From Pocillopora verrucosa (lineage: Eukaryota; Cnidaria; Anthozoa; Scleractinia; Pocilloporidae): a stretch of DNA of 64,000 nucleotides. The stretch is from the NCBI RefSeq assembly GCF_036669915.1, contig NC_089319.1:9869580-9933579 (forward strand), written 5' to 3'. Of this stretch, positions 1 to 12,271 are shown piece after piece. Position 1 is the stretch's first letter; each line of letters starts with the position of its first letter. The position numbers and the translations under genes were made by a program. Below the pieces are notes generated by a model. The model saw only the letters and a program-made list of their open reading frames with translations, searched no databases and was not told the DNA's origin.

Positions 1-1930
1 AGCGCGATCTGGACAAACTGTATCTATGCAATGGAGATGCTAAAGTTTCTAACATGATCTCTATTTGTGCCCTAAGATGAAAATGTGTTGTTCTAACGAT
101 ATTTCGTGCTCTCTCTCACAGGGATTTCTACAGCGAAAGTTTATCGTACATTTAAGCTAGATCGCAAAACTAAGCCACTTTTCAAACTTCATCGATTTTC
201 CGCGTTAGCCTGGAAATGTTGGTGACACGTGTCGGCCTTTTTAAGCTCTGTCATCCCTAGCAAGGTTACTTGTTTTTCCTCAAATCATGTGCTAGTTTTT
301 TTACCTCGTCGAAACACATTATGTAAAGGCTGATAATTATGCACATGCATATATCTCTCTTTAACTTTAAAGCTACTACAACTAACTTAGGCTTTGTGGA
401 CTTACGACTGCCTTTGACGTTGCAGACATGTATACAGATTCCATAAGAGAATGACTTTGCTCCACAAAAGTATAAATACATTTATTGTTACGGTTGAGAA
501 GTGTACTCTCCAGTCCAAAGTTCTGTATAAGGTTGTTACAGTCAATTTCTGTGCAAACTGTAATTAGCTAAGCTGCAGTTTCTCCTGGAGATGGAATTGA
601 CACCTGTCTTCTCTTTTCCTGAGCAGTCTGGTTTCGATGGCAGAACTGAAAAAGATGTGATTCTTCAAGTAAGATTCTGCATTATTCTGAAGGTTAAAAT
701 GTGTCCTTCAAGGTGATTCAAAGCCTTTTTCTCATTTTAAACAGTAGATACTTTTGGGTCGATTCTATCCCATATGTTCATTATTTCCTTGAAGGTTGCA
801 CATCAAACAATTGTTCACTACGTTATCAACGAGTTTTGATAAAAAAAAAAGTATCATGTCAACAAGCAATGTTCCATTATGATATTTGAGATAAAGAATA
901 AGAGTGAGAGCGAAAGAGGAATCACAGCAAAAAAAGCTAGCGTTCACCGAACGGAAAACGAAGATTGAATTCACGGAAAACGCGGCTTTTTATAAACTTT
1001 TACCCATGTTTTGCGTACGGAAAATCCAACGTTTTCCGTGCGTTTTCGCATCGGTAAATCCCAGTATTCGTTCCATTATAAGGTAGTTTTCCTTCGCGGT
1101 AAATGCAAGTAAACAAATCATCTTCCGACGTCAACCACTCGGCTAACTCACTGCAAACAGCTTGTTTTCCTTTTGTTCATTGGCATTTTCCCCGTATGCA
1201 ACAACGTATTCACCGGAGTTAGCGGCTGGAAACACGCATTTTCCTGGAAGATTGATGTGTGTAAATGCAGGAAAAAGCAGTGATTTCCTGTGTTTGCCGT
1301 TCGTACAACGCATAGAAAATGTCATGTTTTCTTTTGTTCGGAACCATTTTTCGCACGGTTAACGAAATGTTCACAAGAGTTTTCCGGTCGAAAGCATGCA
1401 TTTTCCAACATTTCTTCCCATTGGTGAATTCGAGCAAATTCGATGAAACGCATTTTCCGATTGCCCTACTTGTAAGATTCAAAATATCGATAGTTTGAAT
1501 GCATTTGTGTTATGTGAACTTACCTTTTTAAAGACAAATGCTTTAATTATGATAAGCAACGAAAGAAAAGCCAGCGCTTTGAGCACTATCGACCAAATAG
1601 ACAGAGAGTCACTTTTCTCTTCGTACGTATCGTCTCCACCCACTTGAAACTCATTTGTTTTCACGTTTGTGCCTGCCTGCGATCTTGGTGCAGAGGAAAA
1701 CTGTTGGTTACCTGCGGTGGACTGTGTTCCCGATACTGAATTATCTGTGGAGGACTGCGCACCAGATTGCGAAGCCCCTGTCGAAGACTGTGCTAACGAT
1801 GATGAAGCACCTGTGGTAGACCATTTGTTACCGTTGGAGGACTGTGTCGTTGATGTCGAAGCCCCTGATGTGGATTGTGCTTGGCCTAAGGTGAACTGTG
1901 TTTCCGATACTGATGATGTCGGCCAAGCTG
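1..1930 (-). CDS. Ser/Thr-rich single-pass membrane protein, copy 1 (partial)
   Basis: Minus-strand exon 1524 to about 1930 encodes a Ser/Thr/Gln/Gly-rich region with loose ten-residue repeats (QSSTGAS-like). It is followed by an acidic stretch and a membrane span (SIWSIVLKALAFLSLLIII), then a clean donor (AAAAAG|gtaagt). The frame is open to an ATG at 1979. An AG giving a phase-1 start at 1930 fits the related genes better, because they all have a separate signal-peptide exon ending in phase 1. No signal-peptide exon was found for this copy. The next exon downstream is a microexon whose first 17 nt are at 1-17; the rest lies outside the window. The likely role is a small mucin-like cell-surface protein. 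Function is unknown. Confidence 0.6.
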
Positions 1931-4843
1931 CTATTAGCCTGGACTGACAGGGGTCCTGAAGTTCAGAAGGCGTCATCATTTCTCAGATTTTTTAAAATTT
2001 TCTTAATATCGGTATCCATGTTCTCCCTTCTCTTCTTTATACATTTCCTAAGCTGCTTACAAGAAACATTTTTTAACAATCAAGAGGTCCTTTAGTTCAT
2101 GATCATTTCCATTATTATCATGATCTTCATGTGTGATTCAGGGGAGATATTGTGAGGAGAAATTAGATGCATGGCACTCTAAAGGTCAAAGGGTATATTG
2201 TAATTTAACTGTCATTCAGAGTCATTGTTATGACCCAAAATTCACTCCTTCAATCTATCAGTCTTTCACTCCTTCCTTTCATTCCTGTTAACTGTTTGTT
2301 AAGTCCGCTGACCAGCGCATGAGACATTCGTATAATTAGTTCCCGTGTGAAAGTCAATTGATGAGTGAGAACTGTCAAAATTAGCTGCTGAGAAATAACC
2401 CGTTGTTCAATGACAGACTTTAGCGCAATAAATTTTACTGGTGGATAGAAATAGGCTGAATTAAGACTGCGGCATATATTGCGCATATTAGACGCTTGCA
2501 TAAATATTCGACTGGAGGGCGATAAGCCTTATTACAGTTCAGTATAAATAGGGCTTCTGCACAAACCTTGTTGATCCCGAATTTAATTATTCGACTGCCT
2601 AAAAGCTCAAAATCGATTAATTGTACTTTAGAATGAATAAACTCACTTTTTTCAAAAACAGGAACAGGAAACACAAACGCTGTTGTTCGGCAGTTGGCTT
2701 CTTAAATTCTGATTACGGCGCACTAAATGGGTACAGTCACACTTCATGAGGTGATAACTTGATTTCAAAGATTCGATCCTTTATTACTCGTTTCATTTTA
2801 TCTTTTGTGGTAAATTATTTTTTGCGCCATTTTTTCAGGGTGAATTCAGCACTTCAAGCTCCCTTATTGATGACGTCACGATGTCAGGAGACCACACCTA
2901 TCCAAGAAAGGTTCCTTTTGCAATGAGCAAACCGTTAATTTTCATCAGCCCTCCCAAGGAAAACACAGTGTCGACTGCTAAAGAGGTAAAATAAATGTTA
3001 TAAGTTAGACTAAACTAATTTTTTACCGTCCCAAGTTGGTCCCACAATCAAACCAAATGCAATGGGTCTGAAACTATAGATTAAAATATCTGTTCTTAGG
3101 TGGGATGTGGAAAGGAATGATTCAGCTGTGATAAGGGTCCTGAATCCCGACTGTCATTATGTTGTGTTCTTGGGAGAAGCACTTTACTATTTCCGCTAAG
3201 CCTTTAACCCTTTACACACCAACATAATTGTGCTTATTCTCCATGAAACATTCATCAGCTATGAAACTGTAAGGAGATATTGAATGAAAGTCACTAGTAA
3301 GGGTTAAAAACTTAATGCGTACTTGCAATTTGCCAAGAACAACTTGACAAAACACTAAAATTAAGTCAAGAAGAGTAACAGCGCCTTTTGAAACTTCATA
3401 TTACAGTACCAAGAAAAACTAGGCAGCTATGCGAGATCAGTCTAAAAACCCTTTCAAACCCAAGATCTCATTGGTAATTCTCCTTACTGTCTGCCATACA
3501 ATTCTTATGATGTTAGTTCTGAGAATTTGGTATTGGGTCAACTAATAATCCCCTATATTACTCTTTATTCTCAACACTTGTCTATTTGATATTGTATTGA
3601 TTTGGTAAGGAGAAATTTTGTCTTGGTCACTCATGGGAGTTAAAGGGTTAAGCAGACTTTTTTTTATATATTTTCGTAGGATTGGCCTCAGGATGAAGAA
3701 ACTCAGAAAGAAGGCGATGAATCTGAATTTACCAAATTAAAATATACTCCGGCGATACTTCAGCAGGTACAAGCGTTTGAACAAGGAACTATCAACACAA
3801 GCGACGAAGAAGAAAATGATAAAAACAAACTAATGAGAAGCGAGCCCAAAAAGTTGAGACATATTTCACTCAGCGCTACTGCATCACAACAAATGAACAT
3901 TTCCGAAGAGCGACGACGGAGAGAGCATGAGATTCGACCTTTAGGTGGAGTGATCAAGGTAGGTCTTCCTGCTTCCTAATCAGAAGTGGATATGAAAGGG
4001 GTTACGGTGCTGATACAATCACATTGGCCACGCTTAAAAATCCTATACCTTTATGACTCATAAAGGTATAGAAGTTCTTAGGTTGCGATTAAATCGCAGC
4101 CTATCACTTCGCGGTGATGGGCATCGTAGACCAACAGCTTTTCATCAAGTCGGGTAGAACAAAACCACCTTCTCATGGAGTCATATGCATGTATACATGA
4201 GTGCGTAATCAACTTCAGTCACACTATAATATGATATAACTTTTATTTTATAATGTATAGCGTACTGAGGCACTGAAGGAAATTTTCTGGTTTGAAGTGT
4301 GCCATACATATGGTAAGATGTAAGTTCGGAAAATTACAATGAGGGGCAAAAGTCTTGGTGCTCTCTGCTACATTTTGAATTTTTTGTATAACCGTCGGTT
4401 ATTTATCAACCTCTCTGCCTTATTTCAATGTTACCTGATGTAAACAGAATGGTTACTAATTTCCTACAACATTGCGAGGACTTTCAATGACGTATCGGAG
4501 ATAAATTACAAGATTTCAGTTCATCATGTTGAGTGGAGGGTTGTTGGCCACCAAGTGAGGGAGGGGAGGGATGACAACTTTTTTTGCCACTGAGTGTAGA
4601 TCTGCAACGCATGATTACCTAGAATAAATATGTCTACTAATAACTGAAGTGTTGAAACGGCTTTAACGCTCCATCAATTAATCCGCATTTTTCCTGCGGA
4701 AACTGTACAGATACCAGGAAGTGGATTGAGTGGTGGGATTAATTTGAGCTTTTATGACATGTTAATAATGACAGCGTTTACCTTTTTTTTTGCAGAGGTT
4801 TGCACTTCGCCCATCTGATACCGATAACAGTGCTACAGAATAA
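627..4843 (+). CDS. 3' exons of an unrecognised plus-strand gene
   Basis: Four exons fit one open frame: 627-668, 2839-2985, 3680-3958 and 4796-4843 (stop TAA). All are flanked by AG acceptors and GT donors and all junctions are phase 0. They encode 14, 49, 93 and 15 residues. The upstream exons lie left of the window. The C-terminal part is hydrophilic: an acidic run (SDEEEN), a basic run (EERRRRE) and the ending RPSDTDNSATE. There is no signal peptide or membrane span, so it is probably an intracellular protein. I do not recognise the family. The 2.2 kb intron 669-2838 contains, on the other strand, the membrane exon of a Ser/Thr-rich gene. Only the last exon survives in duplication unit 2. 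The first exon of the four (42 nt) is the least certain. Confidence 0.7.
900..1465. repeat. TTTTCC-rich degenerate repeat block, unit 1
   Basis: The hexamer TTTTCC or its complement GGAAAA recurs many times here, often as GCATTTTCC or GTTTTCCG, spaced about 20-60 bp apart. The same block occurs in unit 2 (13290-13855). It lies in an intron of the Ser/Thr-rich minus-strand gene. Reading frames across it are not preserved between the copies, so it is not coding. Confidence 0.5.
3204..3307. mobile_element. Short MITE-like element with TTAACCCTT termini
   Basis: Begins TTAACCCTTTACAC and ends AAGGGTTAA, giving a roughly 100 bp element with the same short terminal inverted repeats as the roughly 200 bp elements elsewhere in the window. 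It lies in an intron of the plus-strand gene, between exons 2839-2985 and 3680-3958. No coding capacity. Confidence 0.45.
3446..3651. mobile_element. MITE, TTAACCCTTT family, subtype 1
   Basis: A roughly 206 bp element with inverted termini (AACCCTTTCAAACCC and GGGAGTTAAAGGGTTAA). Its interior closely matches the element at 53044-53255, including CAAGATCT and ACTAATAATCCCCTA. It is non-coding and intronic. Confidence 0.75.
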
Positions 4844-7226
4844 TCTAACCGGCCTCGCTCCACGACTCGATAAGTGATAAACTCATACTAAGTTTGACCA
4901 AAAGGAGCAGTGTAGGAATTGAAAAATAACGCATAAAATGGCGGTATGAAAACAAGTGTGACAAAAATAAACGAGGCGTACTCAGCTTTCTAACAGGATG
5001 GCACTTATAATTCTCCTATCCAGAGGCATGCTTTTTGAATATTAAGCATATTTTTTTGGATTCTCTTATCAAATACTCTTTTTTTTATTGAACACAGCAT
5101 AAAGGATATTTCAATTCCGGCCACAATTGAATTTATCGCTGCAATTTAAAAGAATCCAGTTATGAAAGTGAGCCCATTTTCTATTTCTGGATAGCAGGCA
5201 AAGATTTGCTTCCCTAGAAAGCCCCTAACTTGCAAATTTGCTTTAATTTTGGTTGATGACCTGGCCGCACGAGTAAGGTGACTTTATGAGACATGCGCGA
5301 ACCCACGGCCAGGTTACTAAAATGTTTTCAAAATGGCAGCGTTTTAGGAAAAATTTCAAGCATATTATTTGCACACAGTTTTTGAGGGTTATATGACTAT
5401 TTGAAGTCTAAATTCGCGGTAAGTGGAAATTTTGTAAACATACTTTTTAATGGGACAGAAAAATAGTGTGGGTTTCATAAGTGTGCATCACAATTAAACC
5501 TAATATAAAACATTCAACATCACATCAAGACTTCGATAAATACAAACTTTAATGATACGACCTACTCACATGACTATATTAATTTGATGAATATTTCCTC
5601 CGCTTTCTATGACGATAGAGTTTTCTGTTTGTAAGATTCTCATACAAAAGAGAAAAAAAAGCAAGCAAACACTAACTGTGTACAAACAACCATGTTCCTC
5701 GTTTTACATTGACGTAATTATTTTCCTTGATGTTATAATAGTGATAATAATAATGATAATAACTCTCTGAGGGGCTCTTCAGGGCCAATACAGACTAATT
5801 TAAAACAAACATAGTGTGTCAATAAACATAGCGTTTAAAAATCCCAACTGACTAGAGACAGACTAGTTGACTATATACAATTGCAGCCACAGGGGGAGGG
5901 AGGGGGGAACTGAGAACAAATCCAGTGAGAAGCAGGGTGCAGGGCTTTAACCGGGACGACCAGATTACAAATCCCCCGCCCCAACCTCTCGGCAACACTG
6001 CCTCCACATATACACTGGTAATGAGAACCAGCAGACAGCATACCGGCCGAGTTAAGAGCGGGAGCCATTTTCTGAATCGATTAATCATGAAACAGAGACG
6101 CCAAATACAAATAAGCATAAAACCCCTGTTGGCTGACATCCTTTTTACAAGCAATGTATTTCTTAATTAAAAAGAGTTTTTATAGCTGGTAAATAGGCCT
6201 AATATCTAAGAAACCTCTTTAGCCTTTCATAAAATCAATTATCATGTCTACAAAACTCATCGACCTTCATCCAAATTAACGAATATTTACATTTTATTAT
6301 GGCCTTTGCCGAGGTTTTGTTGGTTTTAAACTCTTGAAGAACATACTGACAGATTCCTAGCATCAAACTGGCAACAGTGTAATGCACAGGACTGTACAAA
6401 TTGGGATCGTGGGCTATTTCCGACACGCCCAAACCCTCCGTATGAAATGGTGGGTAAGTGCAAGGTCTTTGACGTGGACATGGTTTCCTATTCTATCCTA
6501 AAAGGAAAGATGTTGTTATAAGAAATATTTTGTCCTTAGCCTCATTTGAACATTGAAAATCCGAAATGGTCTGTCTATTATCAAATAACAGCGGAGATCC
6601 CGCACGCAGGGTATGCCTGTTTATTTCCTAAAGTTAATCTTAATTTAAGGTTTCAAATCCGTAGATGATTCATATTCCTAGATGAACATGCAACAGTAAA
6701 TTGTTGTTTACAGAAATTCCGGTCGTTTCGCCTTACGACTCACTCAGGTCACTTCGCTAACATTTTAGGTTATGTCATAACGTCTGTTTTTAGTTTTGTT
6801 TTCTTCTAAGTGGCGACAAATGAAATGTTGTACCGTGAACATACGGTCGATGAGAAGTTGCTCAAGTTCTGCCGATGGAACCGATCCGACAATAAACGTA
6901 TTACAATACGCTATTAGCAAGGCGCTGCCCTGAGGCGTTGGCGTAACGACTCGTAGGCGAAATGACTGATCATCGTTTACATAGCAATTTATAATGTAAG
7001 CAATCTCTGTGAGTAGAACGTGTGTATATTGTTAAAACTGAGCCATAATAATCTCATGGAGCTTTTTTCACTATGCTGTGGCAGAAATGTCACGAAATGC
7101 TAAGAAAGCGCACCGCCTACTTTCCTATTCTAACTGAAGCCTCCGATCGAGAAAGACACCCAAATAGGGGAATACCAACTCACTCCCGCCCCCCCTTCTC
7201 CCCCAACCGTTCTCTAAGAGATTAAG
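4844..7226. other. Non-coding stretch between convergent genes, unit 1
   Basis: No convincing exon. It holds the 3' flank of the plus-strand gene, an AT-rich stretch with a TAA/GATAAT microsatellite near 5740-5765, a tRNA-like SINE fragment at 5897-5999, and the 3' flank of the SEA gene at 7227. A 65-codon minus-strand frame at 6235-6432 is also open in unit 2. The differences there change amino acids as often as not, so I do not call it a gene. The unit 2 counterpart is about 15280-18240. Confidence 0.6.
5897..5999 (-). mobile_element. tRNA-derived SINE fragment, unit 1
   Basis: On the minus strand it starts with a tRNA Ser/Leu-like A-box region (TTGCCGAGAGGTTGGGGC) and continues with a degenerate B-box-like segment (CCCGGTTAAAGCCC). 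It cannot fold as a functional tRNA. The counterpart in unit 2 is at 16897-16999. Confidence 0.4.
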
Positions 7227-10192
7227 TTAGGATTCAGAAGATCCTGGATTATCATATGAATTTAACACAACAATGCAATCCTCACTGCTAACAGGTGTGG
7301 TCTTGGTCTCCTCCTTCTGGATTTTCTCGGGGAGATTCTTAGTCCTGCTTCGTCTTTTTCGGTACAACTCAAATTTGACCTCGGGTGCGTGCTCTTTGAT
7401 GTATTTCCAATTCTGACGGATAACCTGTCAAAATTTTATTCACCTGCGGTGAAAAAACTATAATATTCTAATTTCCAAATAAGCCGGAAGATATTCTTGA
7501 CAGTTTCAAGTTTCAGTGAGGAAGTTGTGCCTCTCTTAAGGTCTCACATAAACTCTCCGAAATGTTATAAGTTCAAAATGACAGCGTTTACTCTAATGTC
7601 GCTCGGTTTGCTATTCTTAATAGGGACCTGCACTAAAAGTCCGCAAACAAACTGCATATAGAGAGTGGTAAACAAGCTCAGCTTCACGAATGTTGTATGC
7701 AATTTTGAGAGCAACTTCGACACGGGAAACCAACAGAAAAAGAAAGAAGGACAAAGATGGCTGGGAATGGAAAGGATTCATATAGATTGACTAGAAAGGA
7801 CTCTCCGATTGAGGAAAAAACAAATTTAGCGAGCGATTACGAGCTGGGAATTTATGAATGAACTTACCACAATAAGGAAGAGTATCATCACTGCACAAAT
7901 GGTTATCGCTGCCACCACAATCAAGCTTATTGTCAATTTGCTCCTCTGGTTCTCTTTATCCATCTCACTACTCTCAGTAGCAGTATTTCGTTTTTCGTGT
8001 ATTCGCTTGGCATCAGGGAACGTCTTTTCATACGTGTCACTTTTTGTAAACGTTGTAAGTGTGTCTTGCAATTCTTTTCCTGTCGAGTTGGTGGCTGATG
8101 AAACCAAAAGATAGTACTCCACCTTCGCTAAGGTCCATCCGTCATTTGCTTTAGCGAGCGAAACGACCTCAAAATCCACGACGTCGTCTTTGTCTTGGTA
8201 GAATTCGTTAAGAGCATCTTCTATTGCTGTTTTTATTCTTCTGTACTCAGAATTGTTGTAATCAGCAAAGGGATCCTTCCATTCTACACCAGGCAACAGG
8301 AGGCTCATGTTCTGTAGAAGGTTCAAGATCGACGCTTTTTCCATGCAAATGTCGAGGGCGTTGTCAAGTTCATTTTCGACTCTTTCTTTTCCAATATCAG
8401 ACTCAAATTCAAATTCGCAAAACGTTCCAGGGTTTCTGTGAATCTTCAAGAATTTCTTCACTTTAAAATCAGTAACGCCCGTTACGTTTTCAAGATCCTT
8501 TTTCAACAGACTTCTCACAGCCAAAGCCATTTCTTTATACTGCATGGTTTTCTTGTCCAAAGTAGTTTCGTTCCAAGTGATGTTTGTTCCATTGCATTTT
8601 ACCTCAATTGTAATGCTTTGTTTTTCTGCAGGTTAGTTAAAACGATCGAAAAAGCTGGATCTTAGTAAAATTATTATCTTGTGACTTGTAAATATACAAT
8701 GAACCCACTATTTATTACACAAAACTGGCGCGTTTTATATAACTAAAGATTTCAACATATAACACAAAGGCTTTAGATGAGGTACAAACGCAGGACCAAA
8801 AAATAAAAAATGATCTTCATTTCGTCAGGGTATATATATTTTTTCTTATGCCGTCCATTTTTGCCACAAATTTATGGACACGAGAAGATTCCACATACAG
8901 ACATGCTTTTAAAAAAAAACCCGTTTGGTTCATGGAATTCAAAATTTACATAACATAGTGTTTCAATATGTAACAGTCATAATAAAGTGAGAAAAGATTC
9001 AAAGAGTAGAATATTAATTTCCTAAAGTCAATCGAAAGCCTGTTTTCGACTGATGGTGAAACAAGTGATTCAATAACAAAGCCCTATTAATTATTAAGGC
9101 CCTTTTTCATTTCATTGACAAATTACCATAGGCCTAATTAAACACCTATTTGTGACTACGAAGAAAATAGTTAAAACAACTCACGCGATCGAATGAGTGA
9201 AATAGTTTAATAAAAACATGTCCTCAGGCAGTTTTTAAGTTTTTATTAAATTCGACAAGGGTAGCTCGAGGATACCTTCTTAAGTTACGATGTAAAGGTT
9301 GATTGGTAGAAGTTTCGAAATACTCCTCGTTGTAGGAAACTAACGGCTAGCGACGAAAAATTTTAATTTTTCTCACTCGCAGAATTAGCATCACCCCGGC
9401 AACAACTATGTCATTTAAAGATCAAAATGGAACTGGTCCAAGAAATCGTGTTACCGCTAGATAACTTTTATTTTCGTTCCGTTTCTACTATGAACTAATT
9501 CAGAGTTGAAGAGAGCAAAGATGGCCTTCTATTCCCGCAGTCATGGCTGCAAGATAGACAAGGAAGGTTCCTATGTTTAATAAAATCCTCGTTAAACCAA
9601 AGTTAGATCAAGATAATAATAATAATCGAGAAGTTGTTTTTGAAGTTTAACCAATGAATCCAATTCATTTGAATATCCCAATTATTACCCACCTAGTCAA
9701 CCCTATTTTAATAACTGTTTGAAGACGTTGATGTCACTTTCAAGGATGGTTTTTTGTGTTATTTATTTTTTTGTGTGAATTAGTTTAGATCCATGTAATC
9801 ATCAAGTTTTAAATCCCTTAGACATGTTACCAAGCGAAAGTTATTCGCCCAAGAGCTCATTTAACGGAGAGTTTAACGCGATGAATATACCGTACATAAA
9901 ATAATAACAAAAATGCCTCTTCATCGAAACAGCCTGAAATTTACCGAGTTAATTCCAAGTTTTATCGAGGAACAGATATTTGAATTCAGCTACAAAATCG
10001 ACCGTTGGTTTTCTTGGCAATAGCGGTTTTATAGTTAAATGGGAAAGCGAAAGTCTATCGAACGACGAATAGAACGTCAGAGTTATTGGAACGCCAGTAC
10101 ACCTTACCTGACATCCAAACTGTAGCTGCAAGCATGGTCATTATTACTGTGACATAGCTTACAATTTTCAGCGATGCTTCCTTGGAAGCCAT
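7227..10192 (-). CDS. Type I membrane protein with two SEA-like domains, copy 1
   Basis: Three exons on the minus strand: 10108-10192 (signal peptide, phase 1 end), 7868-8625 (ectodomain and membrane span, phase 0 end) and 7227-7424 (tail, stop TAA at 7227-7229). Together they encode 346 aa. Residues 1-28 are a signal peptide starting MASKEASL. Residues about 30-135 and 140-245 look like two SEA modules. Residues about 258-281 are the membrane span (ISLIVVAAITICAVMILFLI). Residues 282-346 are a charged tail containing RKRRSR. N-glycosylation sites are visible (NGT, NIT, NET). SEA domains occur in membrane mucins and other heavily glycosylated surface proteins. The usual GSVVV cleavage motif is replaced by PGTFCEF, so self-cleavage is doubtful. 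The exact role is unknown. It is a paralogue of 18241-23902. Confidence 0.85.
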
Positions 10193-10700
10193 CACGAGGT
10201 TTTTCCGATAAAGCAGTTAAGGCGACAACTTGACCTGGGAATACAAATTTTGTGGACCCTACTTCAACTTGTTGAAGCTGCATCTGGTTACGTTTTGACA
10301 GTCTGAAGATGTTTTCCCCTCGGGTTGCATAAAGTAGTTATTAACCATGCTAATGGATTTATGTGAAAGCTTTTGTTTTGAGACGTTCTCTCTTGTCGGG
10401 CCACGCAGGTGTTTCATACCTTTATTTTTTTATTTAGTGTTTTCATCCTCCTTTCCTATCCAACATCTCACTCAGTTGGTTGAAAAAATGGTTGAGAAAG
10501 ATATGGGTACCGGATGAACTCATTCGTAATCTCGCGTTACTCAAAGAAGATACTGTAATTAATTCTCTTAGAACTGTCTCGAAGAGTTTGTGAAGCATTG
10601 CAAAATTGTCTGTTTTTCAGCTGGAATTGGCTGATAATGTTTTCTCTGTGCTAATTATGAATGGCGCCCTTGTAACTAGTTTTAACAAAGGCTTTCGTTT
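10193..10700. promoter_or_regulatory. 5' flank of SEA gene copy 1
   Basis: About 500 bp directly upstream of the minus-strand start codon at 10190-10192. It must contain the promoter. I see no clear TATA box, only scattered AT-rich stretches. The same flank is present and nearly identical in unit 2 (23903-24420), so both copies keep their proximal promoter. Confidence 0.4.
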
Positions 10701-10706
10701 ATTTGT

Positions 10707-11780
10707 AATACTTGTATCTTTAACTTTTTTTCCCCTCAAACAAAAACATGACTGTTTATATTCATACTTTGCCTAAAAGCATCATCCCTTAGTTGGCAAC
10801 TTTTTCGCCCAACTATCACACTTCGTCTTTAAGTTTTTACGGGCTCTTGCTTCATAATGTTTAATTTAAAAGTCTTTCGTATGTTTATAATACTTACTCC
10901 CCTAAGCTTTTTCCTCCGCAAACAAAATTATGGCTTTTTATATTCATACTTTGCCTAAAATCTTTCATTCCTACGGGCTATTGTTTCATAATGCATGATT
11001 TCATATAGTCTTTCGTATGTTTGTAATGCTTGTGCCCTTAAGCTTTCTGCTCCTCAAACCAACACATGTCTGTTTACATTTATACTTGGCCTAAAAGTGT
11101 TCATACCTTTGTAGAGCAATGTTCGCCCATCTATCACCGTAAGATCGTTAGCGCCTATATATTACACGCCTTAACGTGTGTAATTTATTCGAAATGCTCT
11201 CGCGGCTTCGGCGGTTTAAAATTCGTCGTCTTGGCAGGACCGTTATTCAGTTCGCTTTAATTCACTTGGAAACACAACTGCAGTATACAGTGCAGTTTAT
11301 GTATCCATTTCCATATCTAGGTTTTGTTTCGCTTTCGGCGCGGGCTTTTCTTCAATGTAACGTTGGTTTATACGTATATTTCTTTCAGTAGTTTAACCGC
11401 ACGCTACGCTAAGGTATCGCTCTACCGCAAGGTATCTTTGCACTGCTTGTCAAGTCAATACAGATTAAACGCGTATTAAAATGTCATTCCTGGTGTCAGC
11501 ATCGAATCCGCTATGTTGGTAGTTATAATTACCTTCGCCATTTAGTTCTTTCGGGCTGCACGATTTAATAGTCTTTACTATACTTGTGCCTTTAAGCTTT
11601 AAGTCTATACTTGTGCCTTTAAGCTTTTTGTACCCCAAACCAAACCGATGACTTTTTATATTCCCACTTTACTTGAAAGTGTTCATCACTTTGTTCAGCA
11701 ATTTTCGCCCAGATAACTAATTTCGGCTTTTATTTCTCACGGGCTTTTGTTTCATAATATATAATTTTATATGCGTGAGC
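10707..11780. repeat. Degenerate tandem repeat of about 150-190 bp
   Basis: Several imperfect copies contain the recognisable core TATATTCATACTTTGCCTAA or variants, at about 10757, 10940, 11078 and 11658. Each is followed by TTACGGGCT or similar and preceded by a CTCAAACC-like block. Units near 11150-11570 have diverged or are interrupted. The end of the segmental duplication (10896) falls inside this array. No coding capacity. Confidence 0.6.
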
Positions 11781-12271
11781 TACATATCGACAACCTTAGG
11801 GCTAGGTCTTAAAATTGCAACTTCTTCTAGCTAAAAAAAAAATTAACTAATCGCTCAAAACATTTTTAATGCTGACAAAGATTTAGGAAAATGCATTTTT
11901 CTTACACAAAATCGTCTTCTTACTGTGTGACTTGGAATCAAAGGTTTCACATAAGAAATCATTCCATTTTACGGAAAAGGCCCGTGACTAATTTTAAGAT
12001 GTCAGTAAATGTTTGATTGTCAAGTTTTAATCATCGTGGCCTGATAACAGTAATCATCCTAAAGGGCATCAGTTTGAGAGTCTATCTGTAAGTTGCAAGT
12101 TATTTAAAGGTGGAGAGTAAGCTCTACCTTACACTCAAGTTATGAGAGTTGGAGTCAATTGCAAATTCTGAAAGCATTTGACAAACTTTATCAGAAAATC
12201 TGTATAAACTTATTTTGGACTAAGAGCTGAAAAGGTTTCTACAACCCCATTCCTCTTTTCATAGTCGGATA
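11781..12271. other. Non-coding spacer between duplication units
   Basis: AT-rich DNA with no open frame, tandem repeat or recognisable element. It lies just downstream of the tail exon of the Ser/Thr-rich gene at 12272 and so holds its 3' flank. Confidence 0.5.

Larger units (their letters stand above)
1..10896. repeat. Segmental duplication, unit 1
   Basis: Position 1 matches 12836 and the match continues, with gaps, to 10896 (matching 24604). Long stretches are nearly identical, including introns and intergenic DNA, so this is a genomic duplication and not retrotransposition. Unit 1 contains two blocks absent from unit 2: about 392-851, and about 1990-3960. Both blocks carry exons of the plus-strand gene at 627-4843, so they were most likely deleted from unit 2. 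The unit starts inside a minus-strand microexon, so it probably continues left of the window. Confidence 0.95.

Noticed and set aside
121..235. Possible exon after the acceptor tctctctcacag at about 120
   Set aside because: The only long open frame ends at a donor in a phase incompatible with the next exon (627-668), and the other frames stop early. No support for inclusion.
5852..6154. Overlapping minus-strand frames of 65-100 codons near the SINE
   Set aside because: They arise from the tRNA-derived SINE head and are repeated in unit 2. There is no protein-like constraint.
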